DNA of 64,000 bases from Thermohalobaculum sp039033215 (GTDB lineage Bacteria > Pseudomonadota > Alphaproteobacteria > Rhodobacterales > Rhodobacteraceae). Below, piece after piece: positions 7,360 through 16,218 of this stretch. Below the pieces are notes generated by a model. The model was given only the letters and a program-made list of their open reading frames with translations, had not been told where the DNA came from and made no database searches. Position 1 is the first letter of the stretch; every line of letters starts with the position of its first letter. A program made the translations under genes and the position numbers. The stretch covers positions 3,383 through 67,382 of the forward strand of contig JBCCDA010000011.1 in NCBI GenBank assembly GCA_039033215.1, in the 5' to 3' direction.

Positions 7360-9978
7360 CTAGTCCGCTGAACGCGACCGGATCGCTGCCTGCGCCGCGG
7401 CGAGGCGGGCAACCGGGACCCGATAGGGAGAGCACGACACATAGTCCAGGCCCGCCCGCTCGCAAAAATCGACCGATGCAGGATCACCGCCATGCTCGCC
7501 GCAGAGCCCCAGCGAGATCCCCGGCGCACGTGCCTTCGCGCGTTCGATCGCAACCTCGATCATCTCGCCCACCCCTTCAACGTCGAGACTGTGGAAGGGA
7601 TCGTGCGCAAACACATTCTGCGCCACATAGTCCGGCATGAAGCGGCCCGCGTCATCCCGGCTGAGCCCATAGAGCATCTGGGTCAGGTCATTCGTCCCGA
7701 AACTGAGAAAGCCGCAGATATGCGCCATATCGCCCGCCCTCAAGCAGGCGCGCGGCGTTTCGATCATGACCCCGACGGTGTAGTCGACCATCTCGCCCTG
7801 CAGCTCGCGCACGATTGCGGCAATCCTGTCGATGTGGGTGCGCAGCACTTCGATCTCGCGCACGGCCGAGACCAGCGGGATCATGATCTCCGGCCGCACG
7901 GGCGAGCCGGTGATACGCCCCGCCTCGATCGCCGCTTCGAAGATCGCCCGCGCCTGCATCTCGTAGATCTCGGGGTAGGCAATGCCGATACGGCAGCCGC
8001 GCTTGCCCAACATGGGATTGAACTCGGCCAATTCCGCCGCGCGCTGGGCGACCTTCGCAACGGGCACGCCAAGCGAGGCCGCCATATCCCCGAGCTCGGC
8101 CTCCGAATGGGGCAGAAACTCGTGCAAGGGCGGGTCCAGCAGACGCACCGTCACGGGCCGACCCGGCATAGACTGGAAGAGCTCAACGAAATCGCCGCGC
8201 TGCATGGGCAGTAGCGTGGCCAGGGCCGCCTTACGCGACTCGGTATCCTCCGCCATGATCATCTCGCGCATGGCGGTGATCCGCCCGCGCTGGAAGAACA
8301 TGTGTTCGGTCCGGCAGAGGCCGATGCCCTCAGCGCCGAAGCTCTCTGCCGTCGTGGCATCGAGGCCGGTATCGGCGTTCACCCGCACGCCAAGGCACCG
8401 TGCCTCATCGGCCCAGGTCATCAGCGTCGCGAACGCGCCCGAGGTCTCGGGCTGGATCATGGGCATGGTGCCGTCCAGCAATTGGCCCACGGTGCCATCC
8501 ACCGTGACCACCGTCCCCTCGGTCAGGGCGCGGCCATCGGCGGTGCGCAGCGCGCCCTCCTTGCGGCTCAGGATCAGATCGCGCGCGCCGACGACACAAG
8601 GCTTGCCGAGCCCTCGCGCCACGACCGCCGCGTGGCTCGTCATCCCACCGCGCACCGTCAGCACGCCTGCGGCCGCGTGCATGCCCCGGATATCCTCGGG
8701 CGAAGTTTCGATCAGGGCCAGGATCGTCTGTTCCCCCCGTGCCGCCGCCACCTCGGCCGCATCGGGCGAAAAGACCAGCCGTCCCGAGGCCCCGCCCGGT
8801 GACGCAGGCAGACCCTGGCCCAGAACCGTCCGCCGCGCGACAGGGTCGATGGCGGGGTGAAGCTGCTCCTCCAGATGCCCCGGGTCGATCCGCATCAGCG
8901 CCTCTTCCGGCTTGATCACGCCCCGCGACGCAAGATCAACAGCAATCTGAACAGCCGCCCTGGCCGAGCGCTTGGCGCGCTTGACTTCCAGAACCCAGAG
9001 CCGCCCGGCCTCTATCGTGAATTCCAGGCTCACGCCGTCACCGATGGCCGCCTCCAGCACCTCGCCCGCCTCGCGCAACGCCGGAACGACCGCCGGCGCG
9101 ACATCCTCCAGTGCCGGGACATGCAGGCCCCGCGCCGCGCGTTCCTCGGCCAGCAGCACCATCGGCGTGCGCAGACCCATCAGCGCATCCTCGCCCTGCG
9201 CCTGATCCAGGTACCGCCCCGTCAGGCACGGCGCCCCTGACGCCTCCTCGCGCAGATCCGCGACCCCGGCCCCGGATGGGGTGGGACCCAGCCCCAATGC
9301 CATGGCCTGCACGATGAGCACCATCGGCGCGTCCTCGTCCGCACCCATGGCCTGGCGTCGCAACTTCGCCCGGCGCGACCCCCACGCCTGTGGCAACGCC
9401 GCCAGCGCCCCGTCCAACTGCGCCCGCGGATCGTCCGGGAACGCCTCGCCGGCATCGTCGATCAACGCCAAAGATGCCTGGGCCAGATCCGCCAGACAGG
9501 TCGCGCTCAGCGCCGCCTCGCTAGTCGCGCCGGCAACCCGCAACGTATCGTGGAGGGCATACTCGAACTCCTCCCCTTCGACCGACAGGGCGCCTGCGCC
9601 ATAGGAATGGATGAGCCGGCGCCAGAGGTCCTGCGCCACGCGCTCTCCCAGACAAGCGCGGAGCGCGGGCAGCGTCTGGGTGGTCACACCGATATTCAGG
9701 ATCGCGGGCGCCACGCCACCTGCCGCCATCTCCGCCGCCGGGCGGACCGCCAGCAGCAGGGGCCGCTCGGGATCGCCTAGCTTCGCGCCTGCCGCAGCCT
9801 CCAGCTTGGCCAGCGCAGGGCCGACGTCGCCGCCCCAATCAGCGGGCAACACGAAGGCGGGCGGTACGTCCAGCCCGGCTGCCGCAGCCTTTGCGAGGAG
9901 ATACGCCTTTTCCCCATGCGCCTGATGCGGCGCGGGGCCGTCGATGCCGATCCACCCGATGTCAAGCGTGCCTGTCAT
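7360..9978 (-). CDS. PEP-utilising enzyme / pyruvate phosphate dikinase-like protein with divergent N-terminal domain
   Basis: True PPDK interconverts pyruvate and PEP using ATP and phosphate. From the ATG at 9978 this protein has 872 residues, about the PPDK length. The swivelling phosphohistidine domain is intact (RGGMTSHAAVVARGLGKPCVVG). The C-terminal PEP/pyruvate TIM barrel is also intact (GIGLCRTEHMFF, RPEIMIPLV, FLSFGTNDLTQM, GLCGEHGGD, and SCSPYRVPVARL with the catalytic Cys). The N-terminal ATP-grasp domain is poorly conserved: the usual GGKGANL is replaced by GEKAYLL, and the VSVRSGA stretch by LAVRPAA. It could be an active variant dikinase or a paralogue that has lost nucleotide transfer. 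The frame runs on to 10062, but that extension overlaps tandem repeats, so 9978 is preferred. Confidence 0.8.
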   Translation of the reverse strand: MTGTLDIGWIGIDGPAPHQAHGEKAYLLAKAAAAGLDVPPAFVLPADWGGDVGPALAKLEAAAGAKLGDPERPLLLAVRPAAEMAAGGVAPAILNIGVTTQTLPALRACLGERVAQDLWRRLIHSYGAGALSVEGEEFEYALHDTLRVAGATSEAALSATCLADLAQASLALIDDAGEAFPDDPRAQLDGALAALPQAWGSRRAKLRRQAMGADEDAPMVLIVQAMALGLGPTPSGAGVADLREEASGAPCLTGRYLDQAQGEDALMGLRTPMVLLAEERAARGLHVPALEDVAPAVVPALREAGEVLEAAIGDGVSLEFTIEAGRLWVLEVKRAKRSARAAVQIAVDLASRGVIKPEEALMRIDPGHLEEQLHPAIDPVARRTVLGQGLPASPGGASGRLVFSPDAAEVAAARGEQTILALIETSPEDIRGMHAAAGVLTVRGGMTSHAAVVARGLGKPCVVGARDLILSRKEGALRTADGRALTEGTVVTVDGTVGQLLDGTMPMIQPETSGAFATLMTWADEARCLGVRVNADTGLDATTAESFGAEGIGLCRTEHMFFQRGRITAMREMIMAEDTESRKAALATLLPMQRGDFVELFQSMPGRPVTVRLLDPPLHEFLPHSEAELGDMAASLGVPVAKVAQRAAELAEFNPMLGKRGCRIGIAYPEIYEMQARAIFEAAIEAGRITGSPVRPEIMIPLVSAVREIEVLRTHIDRIAAIVRELQGEMVDYTVGVMIETPRACLRAGDMAHICGFLSFGTNDLTQMLYGLSRDDAGRFMPDYVAQNVFAHDPFHSLDVEGVGEMIEVAIERAKARAPGISLGLCGEHGGDPASVDFCERAGLDYVSCSPYRVPVARLAAAQAAIRSRSAD

Positions 9979-10058
9979 TCGCTTGTCATACCGCGTCCCT
10001 TCGCACCTGCACAAGACACCCTCTGCCGAGGCCAGGTCGACTTTGTGTACATACAGCT

Positions 10059-10113
10059 GCAATACGCCTGCAATACGCGAGCAATACGGATGCCATATGC
10101 CTGCAATACGGGT
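10059..10113. repeat. five 11-bp direct repeats between glyS and the PPDK-like gene
   Basis: The octamer GCAATACG occurs at 10059, 10070, 10081 and 10103, and a degenerate copy (GCCATATG) fills 10092. The array is therefore five units of exactly 11 bases, with consensus GCAATACGCCT. It lies between the glyS stop (10126) and the PPDK-like start (9978), upstream of the latter on the minus strand. The spacing of about one helical turn suggests protein binding on one DNA face or a structured leader. The function is inferred. Confidence 0.8.
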
Positions 10114-10125
10114 TGAATCCCAGCG

Positions 10126-12339
10126 CTAACCCTCGATTGCGTCCCAGATCGCGACCTGTTTCATGACCTCGCGGACCTGGGTCAGCAGGCAGAGACGGTT
10201 GCGTCTGAGCACGCTATTCTCGGCATTTACTGTAACGTCTTCGAAGAAGGCATCGATGGGGTCGCGCAGCGTCGCCATCTGCGTCATGGCGGTTTGAAAG
10301 TCTTCCATATCAATGGCTTGGCGAATCGAAGGTTCGGCCGTGTCGAGCGTCTGGAAGAGGGATTTTTCAGCCGGGTGCTCGGCAAATTTGACATCGGGTG
10401 CGCCCGAATACTCCACGCCGTCCTTCTTTTCTTCGGCAGAGACGATGTTACTTGCGCGTTTGTATCCAGCCAAAAGGTTTGTCCCGTCAGCCGTTGCGAG
10501 GAAGTCCTGCAGCGAGCGGACCCGGTTGACCAGAAGAACCAGATCGTCCTGCCCACCCAGATCGAAGCACGCCTGGATAACGTCGTGTCTAACCCCTTGG
10601 TCTCGCAAATAAACCTTGAGGCGGTCGGCGAAGAACGGCAGCAGGTCCGGGACCTTGGACGCGAACTGGCTCAGCTTGTCCTGCAGGAACAGTTCTTCGA
10701 ACAGCTCACCCATCGGGGATTTGCGCGCGCTCTCCAAGGCCTCCTTGCCGCCGGGCAGCGCTTCCAGCGCACCCTTCACGATCTGACCCATGTCGGTTGG
10801 CAGATCGGCAACAACCTGCAGCTCATGCTTCCGAACCGTGACGCCCAGGCGCAGCCTGATCTTGTTCTCCAGCACCGTGCGGATCACGCCCAGCGCGGCG
10901 CGGCGCAATGCGAAGGGATCCTTGCTGCCGGTCGGCTTCTCGTCGATCGCCCAGAACCCGGTCAACATATCCAGCTTGTCGGCGAGCGCGACGGCAATTG
11001 CAACGGGCTCGGTCGGCACCTCGTCCGAGGGGCCAAGCGGGCGGTAATGCGCCTCGCAGGCGTTCGCGATTTCCTCCGGCAGGTCAGCGGCTTGGGCGTA
11101 GTATCCCCCCATCACGCCCTGCAGTTCAGGGAACTCGTAGACCATCTCGGACGAGAGGTCCGCCTTGGCCACGAGCGCCGCCTTCTCCGCCAGATCGGGG
11201 TCGGCGCCGACCTTTGGCGCAATCTCGCGGGCCAGCGCCGCAATCCGCTCGATCCGCTCCGACTGGGTGCCCAGTTTGTTGTGAAACGTGACGGCCTTTA
11301 GCGGCTCTGCCAGGGCCTCCATCCCACCCTCACGGACGGTGCGCAGATCGTTTTCCCAGAAGAATTTCGCGTCGGCGAGGCGCGCGGCCAGGACCTTGCC
11401 GTTGCCGGCCAGGATCGTTGCGCCATCATCCTCCGTCACCATATTGGCAACAGTAATGAAGCGATCTATTCTGCCGATTTTACTTCGGATCGAGAAAAAC
11501 TTCTGGTGCTCCCGCATGCTGGTCCGCAGCACCTCCGGCGGAAGATCAAGAAACTGTTCACCAATCGGACCCATCAGCGTCACAGGCCATTCCACCAGCC
11601 CGGCTACTTCGGCCAAAAGACCTTTATCTTCAATGACTTCTGCGCCTACCGCAAACGCAAGGTTCCTGGCGTCCGCTTCGATCCGGGCCGCCCGTTCCTC
11701 CGGATCGAGCACCACGAAGGCCTGGCCAAGCTTAACTGAATAATCATCGAACGATGTTACTTGCATTGGACTAGGTGCCAGGAAACGGTGTCCCCGCGTG
11801 GTGTCGCCGGAGCTCAGCCCGTCGATGTCGATCGGAACGACGTCGTGCCCGGCTTCGTGGCTCAGAATGCACAGGATGTGGTGCAGCGGGCGGACCCAGC
11901 GCAACGGTCCGTCACCCCAGCGCATTGACTTCGGCCAGGGAAAGGTACGCACAGCGTGCTCGACTGCCTCGGCCACGATATCGGCTGCCGGGCGCCCAGG
12001 GGTTCGAACGGTCGCGTACCAGACCTGGCCCTTCTTGTCGTCCCTGGCTACCAGATTTTGCTTGCCGAGCCCGGTGGACCGCAGAAACCCTTCCAGCGCC
12101 TTGTCGGGTGCATCGACCCGCGGGCCCTTGCGCTCCTCCACCTTCTCAGGCGTCTCGGCAGGAAGGTCGGACAGGGCCAGCACCAGCCGCCGCGGTGTCG
12201 AAAAAGCCTTGCCGCCCGAATAGGTCAGCCCCGCCTCGACCATCCTGTCGGTGACAAGCTTCTTCAGGTCCGCCGAGGCGCGTGCCTGCATGCGGGCGGG
12301 GATCTCCTCGGAGAACAGTTCGAGCAGGAGGTCGGGCAC
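10126..12339 (-). CDS. glyS: glycine--tRNA ligase beta subunit
   Basis: This is the beta chain of the bacterial alpha2beta2 glycyl-tRNA synthetase, which charges tRNA-Gly. Its 737 residues match the family. It starts PDLLLELFSEEIPARMQ, the family N-terminus, and the start codon at 12339 is GTG. Other signatures are RWVRPLHHILC, EEDGATILAGNGKVLAARLADAKFFWEND and the C-terminal DALR-type anticodon-binding region. The alpha subunit gene glyQ is not in the window, although in related genomes it usually lies just upstream. The transglycosylase gene precedes it on the same strand, 63 bases from glyS. Confidence 0.97.
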   Translation of the reverse strand: MPDLLLELFSEEIPARMQARASADLKKLVTDRMVEAGLTYSGGKAFSTPRRLVLALSDLPAETPEKVEERKGPRVDAPDKALEGFLRSTGLGKQNLVARDDKKGQVWYATVRTPGRPAADIVAEAVEHAVRTFPWPKSMRWGDGPLRWVRPLHHILCILSHEAGHDVVPIDIDGLSSGDTTRGHRFLAPSPMQVTSFDDYSVKLGQAFVVLDPEERAARIEADARNLAFAVGAEVIEDKGLLAEVAGLVEWPVTLMGPIGEQFLDLPPEVLRTSMREHQKFFSIRSKIGRIDRFITVANMVTEDDGATILAGNGKVLAARLADAKFFWENDLRTVREGGMEALAEPLKAVTFHNKLGTQSERIERIAALAREIAPKVGADPDLAEKAALVAKADLSSEMVYEFPELQGVMGGYYAQAADLPEEIANACEAHYRPLGPSDEVPTEPVAIAVALADKLDMLTGFWAIDEKPTGSKDPFALRRAALGVIRTVLENKIRLRLGVTVRKHELQVVADLPTDMGQIVKGALEALPGGKEALESARKSPMGELFEELFLQDKLSQFASKVPDLLPFFADRLKVYLRDQGVRHDVIQACFDLGGQDDLVLLVNRVRSLQDFLATADGTNLLAGYKRASNIVSAEEKKDGVEYSGAPDVKFAEHPAEKSLFQTLDTAEPSIRQAIDMEDFQTAMTQMATLRDPIDAFFEDVTVNAENSVLRRNRLCLLTQVREVMKQVAIWDAIEG

Positions 12340-12402
12340 AGCTCACACCATCGGTCGTCTTGGACGCGGGCGTCTTAGCGGAGCCCACGCCAGATTGCGA
12401 GC

Positions 12403-13299
12403 CTAGTTGCGCCGCACGACGCAGGTACCACCAACGCGCTTGATCCGCGCGCATAGCTTCCGGGCCGCAACCCGCGAGGGCGCGCCAACACGGGCAGAAT
12501 AGAGGCGCCTTCCGCCAACCTTGCGGGAACGCACTACGATCGCACTGCGTCCCCCCACCACGGAGGTCAGACGCGCGCGGGCACGGCTGAAGTTTCGCAT
12601 GGCCGCGCGGCGCGTGATCCCCGCCGCAATCTGCACACCCCAGGGCGCGCCAGCGGACGGGGCCCGCGTTGGAACAACGGGCAGGCGGGCACAGGCGTCA
12701 TCGAAGGATTTCCCCTCTTCCAGCGGTCGCTTCTCTACCTCGCGGTCCTTCTGGCGAAACCAGTCGGCGGGGCGGTTGGTGATCGACAAAACGTAATCCT
12801 CGGTCTCCCACGGGAGCCGCCCAGAACCGCGCGCCAGCCACCGCGCCACGCGGTTCGGACCCCCGTTATACGCCGCAGCCGCCAACCCCCAATTTCCGAA
12901 CTCAGCCCTCAGATCAGCCAGAAACGAGGCGGAGGCCGGGATCGCCTGGCGTGGGTCCCACGGGTTTGTCAGCCCGCGTTCCTTCGCCGTGCCGGGCATG
13001 AATTGCGCGATACCCTGAGCACCGACAGGGCTGAGGGCACCGATATCGAAGCGGCTTTCCTTCCAGATCAACCTGGCAAAGAACGCAGGCGGCAGGCCGT
13101 AGCGTTCAGCCGATGTGCGGATCAGTCCACATATCCGCGGCGCATCGAAGGTGAGCGCGGCAGGACGTGACACGGGGACCGGCGGTCCTGGCGGCTGATC
13201 GGGCCACTCTTGCGCACCTGCCTCTACGCCGAGACCTGCCATAAACATACAGGCGGCAATCTGGCGCCGGCGCGCGGCCGAGACGCTGTAAGCGAGCAT
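12403..13299 (-). CDS. lytic transglycosylase with SLT and SPOR domains
   Basis: The predicted role is non-hydrolytic cleavage of peptidoglycan in the periplasm, with a SPOR domain that binds denuded glycan at division sites. From the ATG at 13299 the product has 298 residues. A short N-terminal hydrophobic segment (about 12-28) is a likely signal. The SLT domain spans about 54-190, with catalytic Glu81 in WKESRFD followed by GAQGIAQFMPGTA and AAAYNGGPNRVARW. The C-terminal SPOR domain runs from about 225 (WGVQIAAG) to the end (GTCVVRRN). The frame stays open up to 13656, but the first 119 residues are low-complexity basic and have no signal, so the internal start is preferred. Confidence 0.88.
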   Translation of the reverse strand: MLAYSVSAARRRQIAACMFMAGLGVEAGAQEWPDQPPGPPVPVSRPAALTFDAPRICGLIRTSAERYGLPPAFFARLIWKESRFDIGALSPVGAQGIAQFMPGTAKERGLTNPWDPRQAIPASASFLADLRAEFGNWGLAAAAYNGGPNRVARWLARGSGRLPWETEDYVLSITNRPADWFRQKDREVEKRPLEEGKSFDDACARLPVVPTRAPSAGAPWGVQIAAGITRRAAMRNFSRARARLTSVVGGRSAIVVRSRKVGGRRLYSARVGAPSRVAARKLCARIKRVGGTCVVRRN

Positions 13300-13381
13300 C
13301 GCGAGCGCATGGCGGATCCCCCGCGGGCAAACAAGGCGTGCACGGGCGTGCCCGTGCTCCGCTGACCTCGAGAGATCCGCC

Positions 13382-13954
13382 CTAGTTTCTGACGCGGGCA
13401 CGGTCTCGTCGCGACGACATCGGCTGGAACGCCACGGCGACATGGTTCTCGCAGTAGGGCTTGCCGGGCACGGCCTGAAGCCCGCAGAAGGCGAAATCAT
13501 CATCTGTCGGATCGCCGATCGGCCACTTGCAGGTCCGCTCGGTGAGCTCGAGCAACGAGATGCGCTTGGCGAACTTCTGGATTTCGACCAGGGTCGCCCG
13601 TGCCGCCTCTTCCTCAGGTGTCGGTGCGCCAGGTGCCCGCGGCTGCGAGGCATCACGGATCTGCGGCGCTACCCGACGTTGGGGCGTGACGGGGGCTGGC
13701 ACTGGGGCGGCCTCGACGACAGCGGGCGCCTCCTGCACGGGTTTCTTGGGCGCCGCGGCCTTTGCCTTCACAGGCTCGGCTGGCTTGGCCTCCTCGGCAG
13801 GAGACGCCGCGCGGTTCGACAGGCCCAAGCGATGCACCTTACCGATGACCGCATTGCGCGTGACCCCGCCCAACTCCTTCGCGATCTGGCTAGCACTCTT
13901 GCCTTCACCCCATAGCTCGCGCAGTTTCTCCACCCGCTCATCGGTCCAGGACAT
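13382..13954 (-). CDS. gcrA: GcrA cell cycle regulator
   Basis: GcrA is a sigma70-associated transcription regulator of Alphaproteobacteria that reads CcrM-methylated GANTC sites at cell-cycle promoters. From the ATG at 13954, preceded by a strong GAGGAGGG site, the product has 190 residues. The N-terminal HTH (MSWTDERVEKLRELW, SASQIAKELGGVTRNAVIGKVHRLGLSNR) is diagnostic. A Pro/Ala-rich linker follows (about 50-125). The C-terminal sigma2-interacting region contains RTCKWPIGDPTDDDFAFCG and GKPYCENHVAVA. The linker is longer than the minimum in the family but ordinary for Rhodobacteraceae. Confidence 0.97.
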   Translation of the reverse strand: MSWTDERVEKLRELWGEGKSASQIAKELGGVTRNAVIGKVHRLGLSNRAASPAEEAKPAEPVKAKAAAPKKPVQEAPAVVEAAPVPAPVTPQRRVAPQIRDASQPRAPGAPTPEEEAARATLVEIQKFAKRISLLELTERTCKWPIGDPTDDDFAFCGLQAVPGKPYCENHVAVAFQPMSSRRDRARVRN

Positions 13955-14078
13955 TCCACCCTCCTCGGTCCGGGCAGCGCCGGCGCCAGCATTGAGCATT
14001 TCTAGAAGGCCCTTAGTTTAGGGTCCCATCACCCCTGAGACAACCCGCCGAGACACATCAGCGGAGCGAGGCATTCCG

Positions 14079-14891
14079 ATGCGTGACATTTCAGACGGCC
14101 TTGGCATGGGTCAGCGCCGCTTCGGGCGCATAAACCGGCTGGGCCTCTGGACCTTGATCCTGCGGGAGGTCATGCGCTTTTTGTCCGTCTGGACCCAGAC
14201 CGTGTTGGCTCCGGTCGCGACGGCGCTGCTTTTCATGACGGTATTCACCGTAGCCTTCGGGGACCGGCGCGAGGCGGTTGGCGGCGTGCCCTTCGATCAG
14301 TTCCTGGCGCCGGGTATCTTGATGATGATCGTGATCCAGCAGGCCTTCGCGAACACATCTTCCTCGATCATGATCTCGAAGATCCAGGGCAACATCGTCG
14401 ATACGCTGATGCCCCCGCTGAGCGCGGGGGAGATCCTGACCGGATATGTCGTGGGCGGCATCATCCGCGGGCTGATCTTCGCGATCGTGGTGGGCGTGGT
14501 GGTATTTCCCTGGGCCGGCATCTGGCCGCAGCATTGGCTCTGGATGATCTGGTTCACCTTCGCCGGATCACTGATCCTCTCGCTCCTGGGCATGATTGCT
14601 GCGATCCATGCCGAGAAGTTCGATCAGATGTCCCTGATCACGAACTTTGTCATCACACCGCTGAGCTTCCTGTCGGGCACGTTCTACTCTGTCGAGAAGT
14701 TGCCGGGTGTCTTCTGGACGATCAGCCATGCCAACCCGTTCTTCTTCCTGATCGACGGGTTCCGGTTCGGCGCATTGGGCGTGAGTGATTCGAGCCCTTG
14801 GCTCGGGTTCACTGTCACGGCAGGCCTCTGCCTCATCCTCGGCGGGGTAACATGGCGGCTGCTGGCATCGGGGTACAAGCTGAAGGCTTAG
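14079..14891 (+). CDS. ABC-2 type transporter permease
   Basis: This is a polytopic inner-membrane protein of 270 residues with about six hydrophobic segments (for example around 38-58, 75-95, 120-145, 150-178, 185-205 and 240-260). It shows the ABC-2 membrane-domain pattern: LMPPLSAGEILTGY, the conserved PLSFLSGTFY near the fifth helix, and a final helix ending SGYKLKA. Family members export polysaccharides, lipids or drugs together with a separate ATPase. No ATP-binding partner is adjacent, so it may pair with an ATPase encoded elsewhere. A Rho-independent terminator separates it from argD. Confidence 0.85.
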   Translation: MRDISDGLGMGQRRFGRINRLGLWTLILREVMRFLSVWTQTVLAPVATALLFMTVFTVAFGDRREAVGGVPFDQFLAPGILMMIVIQQAFANTSSSIMISKIQGNIVDTLMPPLSAGEILTGYVVGGIIRGLIFAIVVGVVVFPWAGIWPQHWLWMIWFTFAGSLILSLLGMIAAIHAEKFDQMSLITNFVITPLSFLSGTFYSVEKLPGVFWTISHANPFFFLIDGFRFGALGVSDSSPWLGFTVTAGLCLILGGVTWRLLASGYKLKA

Positions 14892-14961
14892 GTGACTTGT
14901 GTTCACTGCGGAAACCGCCTTCCAATTGACAGAAACCGGTCTCTCGCCCATAACGCCCGTC

Positions 14962-14998
14962 CGCCCCGGGCGACAAGCCGCGGGGCGTTTTCGCTTTT
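14962..14998 (+). terminator. Rho-independent terminator before argD
   Basis: A CGCCCCG ... CGGGGCG stem (14962-14968 with 14981-14987) is followed directly by TTTTCGCTTTT. It lies between the ABC-2 permease stop and argD and isolates the arginine genes from upstream transcription. Confidence 0.75.
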
Positions 14999-15036
14999 GA
15001 ACGCCCGCTCTTGGGCAACTATAGGAGACCAGACCC

Positions 15037-16218
15037 GTGATCGCGCCCGTTATGCCAACGTATGCACGGGCACCGCTCGAATTCGAGCGGGGCGAAGGAT
15101 CATGGCTGTTCACGACCGATGGCGAGAAGTATCTCGACTTCGGTGCGGGAATTGCCGTGAATTGCCTTGGCCATGCCCATCCGAAGCTCGTGGAAGCTTT
15201 GGAAGGGCAGGCGCGACGACTGTGGCATGTCTCCAACCTCTACGATATCCCGAACCAGCAGAGACTGGCAAAGCAACTGGTCGACGCGACCTTTGCCGAC
15301 ACGGTTTTCTTCTGCAATTCGGGCGCAGAGGCCATGGAACTCGCGATCAAGATCGCGCGCAAGCACTACGCTGCCAAGGGCGAAGACCGCCACGAGATCA
15401 TCACCTTCGAAGGTGCCTTCCATGGGCGGACGCTCGGCACGATCTCGTCGGTCTACACGAATCCCAAACTGGTGGATGGCTTCGGCCCGCTGCTGCCCGG
15501 GTTCATCAACCTGCCCTTCGGCGACCACGAGGCGCTGAAGGCGGCAATTGGCCCGAAGACTGCGGCGATCATGATCGAGCCCATCCAGGGCGAGGGCGGC
15601 ATCCGCCCGGTCCCACACCAGTGCCTCCGTGGCCTGCGGGAGCTCTGTGACGAACATGGCATCCTGCTGATCTTTGACGAGATCCAGTGCGGTGTCGGGC
15701 GCTCCGGCACGCTCTTCGCACATGAGCAGGCCGGCGTCACTCCGGACATCATGGGGATCGCAAAGGGCATTGGTGGCGGCTTCCCGCTGGGCGCGTGTCT
15801 TGCCACTGAGGACGCTGCGCAAGGCATGGTGCCAGGCACGCATGGCAGCACCTATGGGGGCAATCCACTCGGTTGCGCTGTCGGATCTGCCGTGATGGAT
15901 GAAGTGACGGCACCCGGCTTTCTGGACGATGTAAAACGAAAGGCCAGCTATCTGCGCCAGCGCCTTTCGGAGCTGCAGGACGCCCATCCCGACCTGATCG
16001 CCGAGGTCCGTGGCGAGGGTCTGATGATCGGTATCCGCTTCACCGATGCGGCGCCCGTCGGCGATATGGTCGGCTTGGGCTATGCGGAGCACATGCTGAC
16101 GGTGCCCGCTGCGGAGAACACGATGCGATTGCTGCCGCCACTCAACGTCTCGGACGACGAATTGAGCGAGGCCGTCAGCCGGATCGACGCCGCCTGCAAG
16201 GCCAAGAAGGCTGCGTGA
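15037..16218 (+). CDS. argD: acetylornithine aminotransferase
   Basis: This PLP-dependent class III aminotransferase converts N-acetylglutamate semialdehyde to N-acetylornithine in arginine synthesis; some homologues also serve succinyldiaminopimelate synthesis. It has 393 residues. Seen are CNSGAEAMELAIK (PLP phosphate site), FHGRTLG, IMIEPIQGEGG, the PLP-binding Asp in LIFDEIQCGVGRSG (D214) and Schiff-base Lys243 in GIAKGIGGGFPLGA. The stop overlaps the argF start, so the two genes are translationally coupled. Confidence 0.95.
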   Translation: MIAPVMPTYARAPLEFERGEGSWLFTTDGEKYLDFGAGIAVNCLGHAHPKLVEALEGQARRLWHVSNLYDIPNQQRLAKQLVDATFADTVFFCNSGAEAMELAIKIARKHYAAKGEDRHEIITFEGAFHGRTLGTISSVYTNPKLVDGFGPLLPGFINLPFGDHEALKAAIGPKTAAIMIEPIQGEGGIRPVPHQCLRGLRELCDEHGILLIFDEIQCGVGRSGTLFAHEQAGVTPDIMGIAKGIGGGFPLGACLATEDAAQGMVPGTHGSTYGGNPLGCAVGSAVMDEVTAPGFLDDVKRKASYLRQRLSELQDAHPDLIAEVRGEGLMIGIRFTDAAPVGDMVGLGYAEHMLTVPAAENTMRLLPPLNVSDDELSEAVSRIDAACKAKKAA

